From Bacteroidota bacterium (GTDB lineage: Bacteria > Bacteroidota > Rhodothermia > Rhodothermales > UBA10348), in assembly GCA_029262835.1 (NCBI GenBank), contig JAJCYQ010000033.1, forward strand, positions 1-51,301: a DNA stretch of 51,301 bases, read 5' to 3'. The notes under the pieces were generated by a model that was given only the letters and a program-made list of their open reading frames with translations, had not been told where the DNA came from and searched no databases. The translations under genes and the position numbers were made by a program. Positions 10,501 to 17,107 of this stretch are shown piece after piece. Each line of letters begins with the position of its first letter. Position 1 is the first letter of the stretch.

Positions 10501-12944
10501 GTGTAGATGTCTGTGCCAACCGGCGTTCCCGCTGTCCACGATACAATAAGTTTACCGGCTGCATTAATTTCAGCCGCCAGGTTGTCCGGGTGGTTGATCA
10601 GTGTGTTCGGGCCCACATCGGTGTCGCCCGCGTCGTTTGGCGTGACGCCAAAACCGCCAAGGTCAATCCCGAGTCCTCCGTTCAGGTACAGCCTGTTATT
10701 AACGATCTGGTTTTCGGTCGATGATCCATCTACGCCGTCAACGACCTCTATGGCGCTTCCGACGCTTCCGGTAATCGTATTCAGGAGCAGGTGTGCATTG
10801 TCGGTGTTGTTCGACAGTTGAATTCCCGTTCCATTCGGGAAGGGCCCGCCGCCCCCTGCATTCGTGCCAATGAAATTGTTATTGATGTCTGGAGCATCAC
10901 TCTGATCTGTGACAATCGCTGCTGCAGAGAAACCTCCTATCTGGTTATTGGCAAGGACAGCATTGTTACTGCGGAATACGTTTATTCCCACACGGGTACC
11001 AGTCGAAGGCTGCAGAACAGCCGAAGATGATGCATTCAGGCCGATGACATTGTTTCGAACCGTCGAGTTGTCGGCAGTCGAGAGCATGATCGAGGTGAAC
11101 ACAGTACCTGCTATCAGATTACCCTCTGCTGGAGTTGAGCCACCGATGACGTTTCCTGTGGCTCCGGACACCTGGATCGCCGACAGCCCGACATCCGCGA
11201 GCATTGTACCATCTGGGCTTGTACCAATAAGGTTACACGCTATGGTATTGTTGGCTGCGCCATCGAGAAGAATTCCATGCCCTTCAGCCTGCCCAAGCGC
11301 GAGCCCTCGAATGGTAGATCCGCCAGCTGTCGGGTTGAGCTGTAGGATGTGCTGCGTCCCGATGGCTACACCTGGAGCCTCCAGGACTATCCGAAGTGAC
11401 CGATTGGCAGGGGAATCGCCGCAGGTGGCGCCAGCCTGTGAAATGCCGTCCAGCAGGACGGGTTCGGTGACTACGAGCGTTGACGAAAGTGAAATCGTGT
11501 GCGGGCCTGCTCCAGGGATCGCAAAAAGAACGCTTTCGAGGCCCGCGCTGCCAGCAAAACAGTCTCCAGACGTCGTATCGGTGCCCGAGTTGGCGTTTTC
11601 GATAGCTTCGCGGAGCGTACACGCGCCGTCTCCCGCTGTGATGTTGTCGAGGGGAGACGTGACCTCAATAACTCCCTCCGCGAAATTCCCACCGAAGACG
11701 GAGTTGGAACCCGACGACGAGGCGGTGACAAGTTCCAGCCCGGGATCTGACGCATTCATTTCGGCAAGACGCAGTTGTCTATTGGCACCAGGTAGCCGCG
11801 TGCGCATGAACGTGCCGTCACCGCGGCCACGGAGGCCCTGGAAAAACTCGCCACCCCAGGTGAAGCCGGCGAGTAGCAGATCCACTTCGCCGTCGGCGTC
11901 GATATCTCCCGCCGTCATATCAAAAACGGCCTTCCTGTTGTCTCCGAAGTAGGATGGAGCAGAAAAGGACGTGCCGTTCTGGCCCATGTAGACCGCGACG
12001 CGCGCCTCGTTGCCGTTCTCGGCGGCAGAGTCAGACCCGGAGGCGGCGATGTCCAGGTCGCCATCTCCATCGAAGTCCGCAACGACAAGTCCATTCACGT
12101 TGAACGGGCCGGGGCCATAGGTGATGGCGGTGGAGACGACGAACGTACCGGCCTGGGTTGTAGAATTTACGAGAACCTGTGAATCGGAAAGGAATCCGTC
12201 GGCAAAGACCAGATCGGGCTTACCATCTTTTGTGATGTCGGCGATTTCTACTTCTGCCGATAGAAGAGTCGACAGTCCGGTCGCGGCATTGATGACACTG
12301 CCGTCCAGTACAATCGGTGTCATTACTCCCGACGTCACATTGTTGCTGTTACTGAGCCCATTGAGGTAGACGACAGACGAAACGCTCCCACTGAAGGTGT
12401 TGGCTACGACTACATCCAGTTTCGCGTCGCCATCCACATCAGCGACGGCGATGTCTGAAGCGCCCCCGTTTGCAGCCGGCGTCGCGGCGTCCGTCCAGTA
12501 GAGTGAGAAGATGCCCGAACCATCATTCAGGAAGAGTTGATTCGGTTCACAGCCTGGACTGGTACAGTTCCCATTATTGGCTATGGCGTTGCCCACAAAA
12601 GCATCCAGATCACCGTCGCCGTCAAAATCGGCGAGTTCAACGGTCATGCTCTGGAATTGCCCGGTCATGTCAGGATCGGACTGCGCGACCTGGGTGAGGG
12701 CACCTGTGCCATCTGAGCGCCAGACGGTATTGGCGCTGCCACGATTGGCAACGAAGATATCGACGTCACCGTCACCATCGAGATCGCCTGTCGCGACCTC
12801 GGAGGAATTGGCGGCTGAAAACGTTCCTAGCGTGACCGATTGCGCCTGGACGACCGGAGCGGAGAACAACGAAAGCAGCATGGCAGCCAGGAAGGCTCCG
12901 GATGCGGCGCGGACTGGGCGTACGTTCGGATTGGACGTATTCAT
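1506..12944 (-). CDS. Giant secreted multidomain surface protein: FG-GAP, beta-helix, matrixin protease, propeller, T9SS tail
   Basis: 3812 residues. Rough order: signal peptide (1-36); FG-GAP/VCBS repeats with DxDGDGD motifs (36-425); three right-handed beta-helix cassettes, each opening with an LR(E/S)AIE-type motif and closing with an Ig-like strand ending SEFS (430-880, 886-1320, 1322-2235); a matrixin-like metallopeptidase with HEFGHTLGLRH near residue 2394 and a later Met and RSLEVDD segment (2240-2435); a carboxypeptidase regulatory-like domain (2445-2520); three Big_5/SbsA Ig domains (2570-2895); an IPT/TIG domain (2900-2985); YVTN/SPDGG propeller repeats (2990-3330); thrombospondin type-3 calcium repeats (3345-3440); a KSKKSD linker (3520-3545); a type A T9SS sorting domain (3732-3812). 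Expected to cross the outer membrane by T9SS and be attached or released. It probably shares an operon with the 218-residue gene 87 bases upstream. The leader is C-rich with no Shine-Dalgarno. Substrate and partner are unknown. Confidence 0.92.
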   Translation of the reverse strand: MNTSNPNVRPVRAASGAFLAAMLLSLFSAPVVQAQSVTLGTFSAANSSEVATGDLDGDGDVDIFVANRGSANTVWRSDGTGALTQVAQSDPDMTGQFQSMTVELADFDGDGDLDAFVGNAIANNGNCTSPGCEPNQLFLNDGSGIFSLYWTDAATPAANGGASDIAVADVDGDAKLDVVVANTFSGSVSSVVYLNGLSNSNNVTSGVMTPIVLDGSVINAATGLSTLLSAEVEIADITKDGKPDLVFADGFLSDSQVLVNSTTQAGTFVVSTAITYGPGPFNVNGLVVADFDGDGDLDIAASGSDSAAENGNEARVAVYMGQNGTSFSAPSYFGDNRKAVFDMTAGDIDADGEVDLLLAGFTWGGEFFQGLRGRGDGTFMRTRLPGANRQLRLAEMNASDPGLELVTASSSGSNSVFGGNFAEGVIEVTSPLDNITAGDGACTLREAIENANSGTDTTSGDCFAGSAGLESVLFAIPGAGPHTISLSSTLVVTEPVLLDGISQAGATCGDSPANRSLRIVLEAPGVAIGTQHILQLNPTAGGSTIRGLALGQAEGHGILLDGAANNTIACNLIGTSPDGTMLADVGLSAIQVSGATGNVIGGSTPAEGNLIAGTVFTSIMLSTADNSTVRNNVIGLNASSSAVLQPSTGTRVGINVFRSNNAVLANNQIGGFSAAAIVTDQSDAPDINNNFIGTNAGGGGPFPNGTGIQLSNNTDNAHLLLNTITGSVGSAIEVVDGVDGSSTENQIVNNRLYLNGGLGIDLGGFGVTPNDAGDTDVGPNTLINHPDNLAAEINAAGKLIVSWTAGTPVGTDIYTVEIYRDGATDFFEAARVFNVTQSGETKVIDLGVASGLGIATGDVLVATHSQFPTGNTSEFSPAFTVTEAPVNPLAVTSTADSGAGSLRSAIEAANSAPNGAGPDVITFNIPGAGPHTVALLSPLDVTEAVVIDGYSQSESSANTTAGYAPFDADIRVHIDGSGVGAGNAIQVSGHSGTEIRGLVVYGSPGPAISLQGGGHKVKGSYIGSDGVTWLGSGGIHLAGGNDDEIGGPNPADRNLIMGGVQQEPSVNSPLIQGNYFGLKASGTEIFTDGRTTHSVSSNQATFVEVRDNVMAGATWRDIAITHANALQGPRNWTVATNRLGTDYTGTTVLPSGDTGIYVQKGAHDNLLENNIIAGHSGQGIQITQGDGNFSPLRNTISRNSMFGNGTGIDLVPHATGGTDANDGITAPAVVNAEISVGGDLTILVTGQREGTIEFFEADVQTREGEHYLTSTAYTNAGGPTVVVITDPVAAGIADGDFILATLTDAVGNTSEFSPAIAVTTAPSNPLAVTSTADTGAGSLRSAIEAANLTANGAGPDIITFNIPGDGPHVISPATPLPALTEAVVIDGTSQTGATCGTSDFTDRILKIVLDGSGIPFNPAGPNTHGLRMASGARGVTIQGLVIHSFASGGILIDHDSDAHVVRCNYIGTDVDGLVALGNFGAGIDVVGFFGTSTGNVIGGSLPVDGNLISANAADEIHLEPGADGNIIQNNLIGTDRTGTSILPSPAGHFDNPDYDNFANNTGIGSNQGASNIIRDNVLGGFSEAVALGSRFDGTRNWGGSNMLYGNHIGVARNGTTDLGNGVGIGLAGDGDGNNLIGDLVPGNGNTIRFNQLGVRVSDTEDNVIGYNDIEQNGTGVLLELGGLNAIVEHNSIQQNVTDGIRVSNADGGLVRNNTISLNGRDGIRVQDVAQFMTITENIIGLAVDGETPQGNDLNGISLLNSNENTVSFNVIAGNGDSGIDIREGSARNELFGNVVGLTASGAMLLDTNSQNISNLNGIIVASSPSNQIGIAGNDPNVISGNQGAGLIIEEPGSTLNTVEGNLIGVDASGTQARPNLIEGVRIWFGATDNTIGGSPAARNVISGNGSHGVVISEPNLDDASLVNARNVISHNYIGLDANGTIVLANGFAGVWVELGSSGNSILDNVVSGNADTGIVLTTGAAANIVSGNTVGLNAAGNAALGNLRQGLAITNGASDNLVENNVFSGNTLDGVVLVHSGAGNTLRSNFIGTNSARNSFPNGGHGIVGVFTGSSLIEANVIAHNTLNGILLKDDNTADGSPMARITANEMFDNGGIGIDLVLDDPLTSADDQGDGQTPNDGGDVDAGPNNLQNAPVISFAGVRGLDLDIEFSLERTEAMTLEFFTPDASGLEGSTLVASIPVASTGGTSVLKTIPLSGLIAGDQLVATATSASGATSEFSLPVTIAAENVAAALPDQIVRVTSGLVFTLSPELAAISGMEMAIRNAIASWAAVGTSTASDEISFGSVATGTSGPGVTEPAMGDGINLVTKSTASFPLSSNTLAVASKMLTFEGDIGSATEAKIVEADIIFNAALIGQENGIGTDLTPGIWDAQAVATHEFGHTLGLRHSGISTATMFFSIPSGTSYRSLEVDDRAWVSHKYPNAQNTGGLGSISGLVTDSESEPAGQPLAGALVTARDPDTRARLHAYTDVDGTYTIPGVPAGSYELRIQPLDGVVDNVPGMYPGTVSPYIRSITENASFIPELWSDQDETSNETEDVAAMVNVSTGQTVGSVDFATNVDSTPPVVNGASPKGTRVATRPDIVVTFNEPVTTENIVFEVLDAANNTVPGRAEVPGGLSVLAVFTLDAGVLLDHDATYTIQVTGATDERGNSMTTPFAQSFTVAPADQTAPTVLASSPEDGALGVSKNVTINVTFSEPMNTASLAAGMRLSGPNGPVSGEPFFPNTSLDSGLPGWIAAFQLAEGVSLADETTYTIQVDAAVTDASGNALGTAFSSSFTTPTNAAPTITAFGPVNGAGAVSVRTAVFADFSEPVVFGAGDVTLHVGSSNAGSAVAGTAEVLNEGSRIVFRPAEPLAFSTVYTATFSDQITDTSSPAQMLGTALSLTFTTEAAPTMATVSSVSPLVAIPGAVVVFTGTGYSPIPSQNSVRFSSDGGTIEVTPDASTLTSLNVVVPDGAVSGPVTINGQATINLELYDVLPLLDPAVSRFTTESAPRDVEVSPDGGTAFVTNTGSDLVTVINTDSGAIIDKISVGDAPLKVVMSPDGARLYVTNFASHNVSVIDVATRSVVATIDVGLNPFGLAISPDGKRLYVAEYTSQKISIIDLADGSGTENKAIARIGVEANNRDVDVSPDGGTRFGEESSPRDVEISPDGGTLFFTTETLGLRALVLDANGSANEDAGTLRITSESSTRDVEVSPDGGVVWVTTLAGALEGYRVPEELTQQTDFQAVARLGVESNSREVEISPDGGLLYVTSFDLGLVQVYSISSQIIPSSSSASGSVLALTLEPLQTLAVGENPEAVVFSPAAQIAIVTNAGSEDISILDFGGEAITVVDSDGDGLTDADEEARGTDPNAADSDGDGIGDGTEVTLGTFPLDPDSDDDGLDDGTEVALTTNPLVADTDGDGLDDGAEVAGVTDPLNPNTDGDTVNGEPLLDGEDPDADGNLVADDRFFAARDLQVITDALLAELATPQGGLAVEQPTDETFVGPMPLLSMKTVNTTSEMGGKSKKSDKSKKSDKSKKSDKSKKSDKDEEDESLEDAAQTALEKLTENLDPALWQEWNLPRFDVGEETLNRDRVAVRKIMAIMDMTDSYAEELQAIVDRILDADEAVLEAAITRLADAGCENNKRCRKALERAQEHLGDAGYAIDSNDEGAYVLVRTEDGAFEDGDFDDAVAATRKAWTAIKKDLEKLGPPSLGKGASLFAADETLPNEFAVHPNYPNPFRARTTVQVDLPEAADVRMVMYDILGREVAVIVNGSMPAGRHLVQIDGERLSSGMYLVRTEAGAHNTTLRLVLSK
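2309..2390. repeat. 18-bp tandem repeats encoding (KSKKSD)n
   Basis: About four copies of an 18-bp unit inside the giant gene encode KSKKSD repeated in tandem, running into an acidic DEEDE stretch. The copies differ mainly at synonymous positions. It forms a highly charged linker between the calcium-repeat region and the helical segment before the sorting domain. Confidence 0.9.
3436..3549. repeat. 57-bp direct repeat within the propeller: truncated blade
   Basis: Two adjacent 57-bp units (3436-3492 and 3493-3549) both begin GTACCCCCATC and encode RDV(E/D)(I/V)SPDGGT. A normal blade here spans about 40-60 residues, but these two SPDGG motifs are only 19 residues apart. One blade is therefore mostly missing or partly duplicated. 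Confidence 0.75.
4811..4837. repeat. AT-rich perfect inverted repeat inside the giant gene
   Basis: AAAATGTAACA (4811-4821) and TGTTACATTTT (4827-4837) form an 11-bp perfect inverted repeat around TTTAT. On the coding strand this encodes NVTINVTF at the start of a Big_5 strand, using AT-rich codons unlike the surrounding GC-rich gene. Whether it acts as a DNA site or RNA hairpin cannot be told from sequence. Confidence 0.7.
8851..8983. repeat. Beta-helix cassette header repeat, copy B (partner at 10161-10293)
   Basis: This 133-base stretch closely resembles 10161-10293 in the same orientation. It encodes the cassette header with LRSAIEAAN, GPD and FNIPG. The similarity is high at the DNA level, including many synonymous positions, pointing to recent internal duplication or gene conversion within the giant gene. 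Confidence 0.8.
10161..10293. repeat. Beta-helix cassette header repeat, copy A (partner at 8851-8983)
   Basis: Direct-repeat partner of 8851-8983. It begins cassette 2 of the beta-helix region. A third, more diverged header lies near 11600-11650 and keeps the LREAIENAN motif but little DNA identity. Confidence 0.8.
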
Positions 12945-13031
12945 GGGGGAAAGCGGATAGGTGGAGGGGCGAGCGGGTCAGGTAAGACATGGAGCCACCG
13001 GCGAGGCCAGCGGCGGGGGGCCGAGGGGGGC

Positions 13032-13688
13032 TCAGCGATTCGGCGCGTCGCCGAGAAGCGCGCGCTTGAAGGCTTCAAGCGAAATGGCGCGGCCCATTCC
13101 CGGCTGCGGCGCGTCGGAGTCAATGGCGCCTTGCGTCTGCGCTGGCACCTGCTGGGCGCCTGGAGCGGAGCCCCCGGCGGCCTCGGCATCGCCCGAGAAC
13201 AGTCCCTCGGCGCCGAGGACCCGTTTTTCGCGTGTAACCCGGTCGGTTACAACGTCCAGTTTGCCCTGCGCGCCGCCATTTACGACGTTCATTCCGCTCG
13301 CTGCGTGGCGCTCAATGAAAACGACGGCCTCGTCACCCGGCGTGAACACGGGCATATCCGATACCTGGTGGATCACATTGCCCACCTGCCCACCGGGGAC
13401 GATAACCTCGGTCTCGGCGCCGGAGCTGCCGAGGAGCGTCTCATCGACGCGAAGCGTGATGCGCGTAAGAATAGCCGTGCGGTCCTCGTTCCAGAAGCTC
13501 TCGCTCTTCATGGTGCGGGCGAGCACGACCGAACTGGACGAGCGGGTGAGCGTTTCGGCGCGGAGCCTGACGGGCTCGTCGTCGCTGACGCCGGCCCGGT
13601 TCTGCGCGGCGGCGGAGCCTGGGTCGAGCGCCCCGGTCAACAGGAGAAGGCACAAGGCCAAAAGGCGAAAGAGAGGGTATGCTTTCAT
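13032..13688 (-). CDS. Secreted protein of unknown function, of a type seen beside matrixins
   Basis: 218 residues with a clear signal peptide (about 1-29, ending AAAQ). The middle holds a beta-rich domain with the pattern VVLAR...W...ILTRITLRVDETLLG, then VIVPGGQVG and FTPGDEAVVFIE, and a variable tail. From memory, proteins with this VxGxV...W...T...V...LKG...VPGG pattern often sit next to secreted matrixin-type proteases; I know of no assigned function. Here it lies 87 bases upstream of a giant protein that contains a matrixin domain, on the same strand, which supports a functional link. It could be an inhibitor, chaperone or partner of the protease (inference). The leader before the ATG is CACCACCCAC-like, with no Shine-Dalgarno. 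Confidence 0.8.
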   Translation of the reverse strand: MKAYPLFRLLALCLLLLTGALDPGSAAAQNRAGVSDDEPVRLRAETLTRSSSSVVLARTMKSESFWNEDRTAILTRITLRVDETLLGSSGAETEVIVPGGQVGNVIHQVSDMPVFTPGDEAVVFIERHAASGMNVVNGGAQGKLDVVTDRVTREKRVLGAEGLFSGDAEAAGGSAPGAQQVPAQTQGAIDSDAPQPGMGRAISLEAFKRALLGDAPNR

Positions 13689-13776
13689 GTGGGTGGTGTG
13701 GTGTTGGGCCAGGCGGCCCGGGTCTGGGTGGGTAGTATGTATTACGATTAATTATTGAGAATCAGCTCACGGTCTG

Positions 13777-16700
13777 TCAGCGATCAGTGCGTCCGGTCAA
13801 AATGAATGGGGCCCAATGGAATGGATGCGCCCACTCGCTGCTCGTCATATCCAGTTTGGCGCGCCGGAGCGCTTCGGCGGTTGTATGGCTTTGCCGGCCG
13901 CCTGCCGCATAGGCATAGAACGCGCTCATGAGCTCGGCCGTCGATTCGTCCGCGACGGCCCATAGGCTGGCCATGACGCTCTCGGCGCCGGCGTACATGA
14001 AGGCACGCGTCAGCCCAACCATGCCTTCGCCCTGGACAAGCTGACCAAGACCCGTCTCGCAGGCGGAGAGCACAACGAGTTCCGACGAAAACGGCAGGTT
14101 GAATATTTCAGAGGCCTGGAGCAGGCCTTCGCCCGGACCCGTCTCGCGGACCGCGTTATTTTCTGTAGATGCGCCAGGGCGCGTCAGGGCGAGCGCCGAG
14201 TAGTCGGGACGGTTGTCATCGATAAGGCCGTGCGTGGCGAAGTGGACAAACCGGTAGCTGTCGCTGGCGGCCGCCGCGCGGACGCGGGCCTCCGTAGCAT
14301 CAGCACCTGAGAGCACTACCGACCGGTCGCCCGGTCCAACGACCGCCTCTACGTTCTCGATTTCCGTTGCCGTAAAGGGAAGCTGTTCCAGCGGGTTGTT
14401 TCGGAGTGCGGAGAGCCCGTTTGTCGCGCCGAAATCCGGATTACCAACCGCCAGCAGATCGTGTGTGTATGACCTGGCCGGACGCGTGCCCATTTGTATC
14501 CAGGCTGTTGCGCTCGACATGTAGCTGATGGTACCGGCCTCCAGAAAATAGGTGTGCGAGGACCACGAGTCGCCAGGCATGGAGACCAGTGCCTCAAACG
14601 GGACATAGTTCAGCAGGTCGTGCGGCATGACAATAATGTCCGTGGCATCCTCAAGGAGGTCGGCGGCAGGGGCCACGAGCATGTCGTAGAGTCCCTGGGC
14701 GGCCAGACCGTAGGCGCGCGGCGTCGTGCGCGCGGGGTCTTCGAGGGCGAAGCGGAGCTGATCGACCTGCGTTCGGAGTTCACTTCGGCTTGGAAGGCGC
14801 ACGAGCCGCGCGCCGCGCGCAGAGACCGCCCAGAGCGCCGAACTTGAATCTCCGACGCTGTAGGAGAGGGCCACCTGACCCGGCGAGAGGGCCGCCTGGA
14901 ACTCCCGGAGCGTTACCGGCTCGGGGTAGACAAGGTCGGCGTAGGCCGGATTCTGGGCGCGGATTTCCCGTTCCAGGGCAGAGAATCGGATTTCAAGGTC
15001 GCGCAGGTAGTCCTTCAGCATGGCGCGGCGCTCGCGGTCTTCGGCGGCCGGAATGAGCGAGCGCACAAAGGCCAGACTGTCAATCATGACCTGTTCGCGC
15101 TCGGCGAGCTCCGGGTCAACGCCGCTCTCGACGCCTGCCGTGGCCTCGGCAAGCTGCTCGGAGAATACACGGGCCTTGGCGCGCTCGGCGGTGAGGAAGG
15201 CGCGGTCCATCCAGACGTTTTCTTCCGCGGAGCCGAAGACGGCTACGGACCGGTCTACGGGCCTGGCTGCAGACGTGCCTGAAGACGCAGATCCCGACGT
15301 CGCCCCGGTCGCCGTACGCGTTAAAAAGTCAACGTAATCCTCGTACAGGTAGGTGGTCTGCGCAATGAACCCGGCGCGGTCCTCGGCCGCATGCAGCAGG
15401 CCGCGGGCCGATTCAATGGCGGCGACGCCCTTTTCGTACCAGACATAGGCGCTGTCGGCCTGCCCATCGGCTTCGGCGGCATCTCCAAAACCGAAATAGA
15501 TCCCCATCTGCAGCTCGGGCAGGTCGTACTCGGTGGCGATGGCGAGGGCTTCTTCGTAGGCGGGGCGGGCCGAGGCGGGGCCTTCGGCGCGGAGACGCGC
15601 GTTACCGAGGCCCATCTTCACGGTTGCCGAAGTCACGTCGTCCGAGAGCGAATCGGCCAGCGAGGCGGCACGGGAGAGCCAGTCGAGCGATGCGCCGTAG
15701 GAGCGCTGCTCGAACGAGGCGCTGCCCAGATTCACGAGGGCATTCAGGCGGCTGTCCGCGAAGTCCGCGCCAGAGGAAGCGCCAAGGGCGCGTTCAAAGA
15801 AGGGTTCGGCCCGGTCCGGACGGTTCAGCCAGATGAAGACGACCCCTATATTATTGTATGCGCCGGCCAGTAGGTCATCGAACCCATTTTCTTCCGCGAG
15901 CGCGATGACGTCCTGGTAGTAGGCGATGGCGCTTTCAAAGTCACCGAGCCGCCGGCTGACGACACCCAACTGATTCGTGACCAGTGCCTCGGTTCGGGCA
16001 TCGTCCGTCAGGCGCAGGTCTTCGCGCAGCGCAAGCAGATCAACCATCGCGTCGCTGTGCCGGTCCAGATAGTCGGTCAGGATTCCGGTGGCATTGTTGC
16101 GCTGCCGGATCCATTGCGCGGTATTGCCGGTCGCCAGATAGAGGTCGCCTGCCTTGCGGTAGTAGTTCTCGGCCTCATCGAACCGGCCAACGGCCTCGAA
16201 TGACCTTGCAATAATGGCGAGCGTGCGGGTGAGCGGGATGGAGTCGCCGATGGCCCAGCGGATGCGCTCCGACTCGAGAAGGGCGTCCAGCGCTTCTTTA
16301 TAGTCGCGACCCAGGGCACTAAAATAATAGATGCCGATGTCGTTCAGCGTGTTGCCAATCAGTTTTTTGTCGCCAAGGCGTCGCCGAAGCTCCAGCGCCG
16401 ACTGGTTGTAGGTCAGGTAGGCACCGCGGTCAAGGAACCAGCTCACATAGCCGAGCTGTCCCTTGGTGGCGGCCAGGCCCGCCAGGTCACCAAGCGATTC
16501 GTACAGCGCTTCCGCGCCGAGCAGTGCCTCTCGGGAGGCTTCCCGCGTATCGGCGCTGGCGCGCTGTGCTACGCCCAATTCAAACAGGCTGTCGGCCCGG
16601 AGTTTATCACCGATGGCATGCGGCGGCAATTCCGTGGCAAACCCGACCTGCAGCATGAGCGACGGCTCCTGGAAACGTTCCCTGTACCACTGCGCAACGC

Positions 16701-17097
16701 GGCCTGCACGCACGAGCGAGGGCGCTGCGCTCTGCCGCAGGCCGTTTCCGTCAGCGGGCGGTTCTCCGCCCGAGGCCAGGAGGCGCTCCCTGAGGCCGTC
16801 CCGGATCCAGCCGGAGACCACGTCGCCTACATCCAGACGATGCCGCTCCAGAAGAGGTGCGGCCACATCTGAATTGTTGGACGCAGCCGCTTCGCCCAGC
16901 ACGCCGATCCAGGCTGGCACCGCCTCGGGGTCCGCTACCTGGGACGAGCTCTGGCCAGCGGCGGGTAGCGGAGCCATGGGGCCCGGCAGAATGGAAGCGG
17001 CCAGAAGCACGACGGCCCAGACGACCGAACGGATGGCCTTCAGAGATACGACGCGGCACTCCTCACGGGAGGGTTGTAATGCGTATAGACTGTGCAT
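13777..17097 (-). CDS. Exported TPR-CHAT domain protein (caspase-like protease)
   Basis: 1106 residues from the ATG at 17097. I chose this start because the next in-frame upstream ATG lies inside the preceding gene, whereas this one sits 10 bases after that gene's stop with a GAGGA motif just upstream. Residues about 25-50 form a signal peptide or N-terminal anchor. A long array of TPR repeats follows (about 150-550), then a helical linker and a C-terminal CHAT domain (about 800-1106). The dyad is present: His956 in HFATHG and Cys1013 in SACETG. CHAT is a clan CD cysteine-peptidase fold; TPRs usually bind the activator or substrate. Export implies a periplasmic or surface role, unlike cytosolic CRISPR-linked TPR-CHAT. 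It lies between the FecR-domain gene and the giant exoprotein operon. Confidence 0.9.
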   Translation of the reverse strand: MHSLYALQPSREECRVVSLKAIRSVVWAVVLLAASILPGPMAPLPAAGQSSSQVADPEAVPAWIGVLGEAAASNNSDVAAPLLERHRLDVGDVVSGWIRDGLRERLLASGGEPPADGNGLRQSAAPSLVRAGRVAQWYRERFQEPSLMLQVGFATELPPHAIGDKLRADSLFELGVAQRASADTREASREALLGAEALYESLGDLAGLAATKGQLGYVSWFLDRGAYLTYNQSALELRRRLGDKKLIGNTLNDIGIYYFSALGRDYKEALDALLESERIRWAIGDSIPLTRTLAIIARSFEAVGRFDEAENYYRKAGDLYLATGNTAQWIRQRNNATGILTDYLDRHSDAMVDLLALREDLRLTDDARTEALVTNQLGVVSRRLGDFESAIAYYQDVIALAEENGFDDLLAGAYNNIGVVFIWLNRPDRAEPFFERALGASSGADFADSRLNALVNLGSASFEQRSYGASLDWLSRAASLADSLSDDVTSATVKMGLGNARLRAEGPASARPAYEEALAIATEYDLPELQMGIYFGFGDAAEADGQADSAYVWYEKGVAAIESARGLLHAAEDRAGFIAQTTYLYEDYVDFLTRTATGATSGSASSGTSAARPVDRSVAVFGSAEENVWMDRAFLTAERAKARVFSEQLAEATAGVESGVDPELAEREQVMIDSLAFVRSLIPAAEDRERRAMLKDYLRDLEIRFSALEREIRAQNPAYADLVYPEPVTLREFQAALSPGQVALSYSVGDSSSALWAVSARGARLVRLPSRSELRTQVDQLRFALEDPARTTPRAYGLAAQGLYDMLVAPAADLLEDATDIIVMPHDLLNYVPFEALVSMPGDSWSSHTYFLEAGTISYMSSATAWIQMGTRPARSYTHDLLAVGNPDFGATNGLSALRNNPLEQLPFTATEIENVEAVVGPGDRSVVLSGADATEARVRAAAASDSYRFVHFATHGLIDDNRPDYSALALTRPGASTENNAVRETGPGEGLLQASEIFNLPFSSELVVLSACETGLGQLVQGEGMVGLTRAFMYAGAESVMASLWAVADESTAELMSAFYAYAAGGRQSHTTAEALRRAKLDMTSSEWAHPFHWAPFILTGRTDR

Positions 17098-17107
17098 GAT
17101 GCCATCC

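Noticed and set aside
13777-17097. CRISPR-linked TPR-CHAT (type III-E Craspase)
   Set aside because: No gRAMP or other cas gene lies nearby, and the protein has an export signal.
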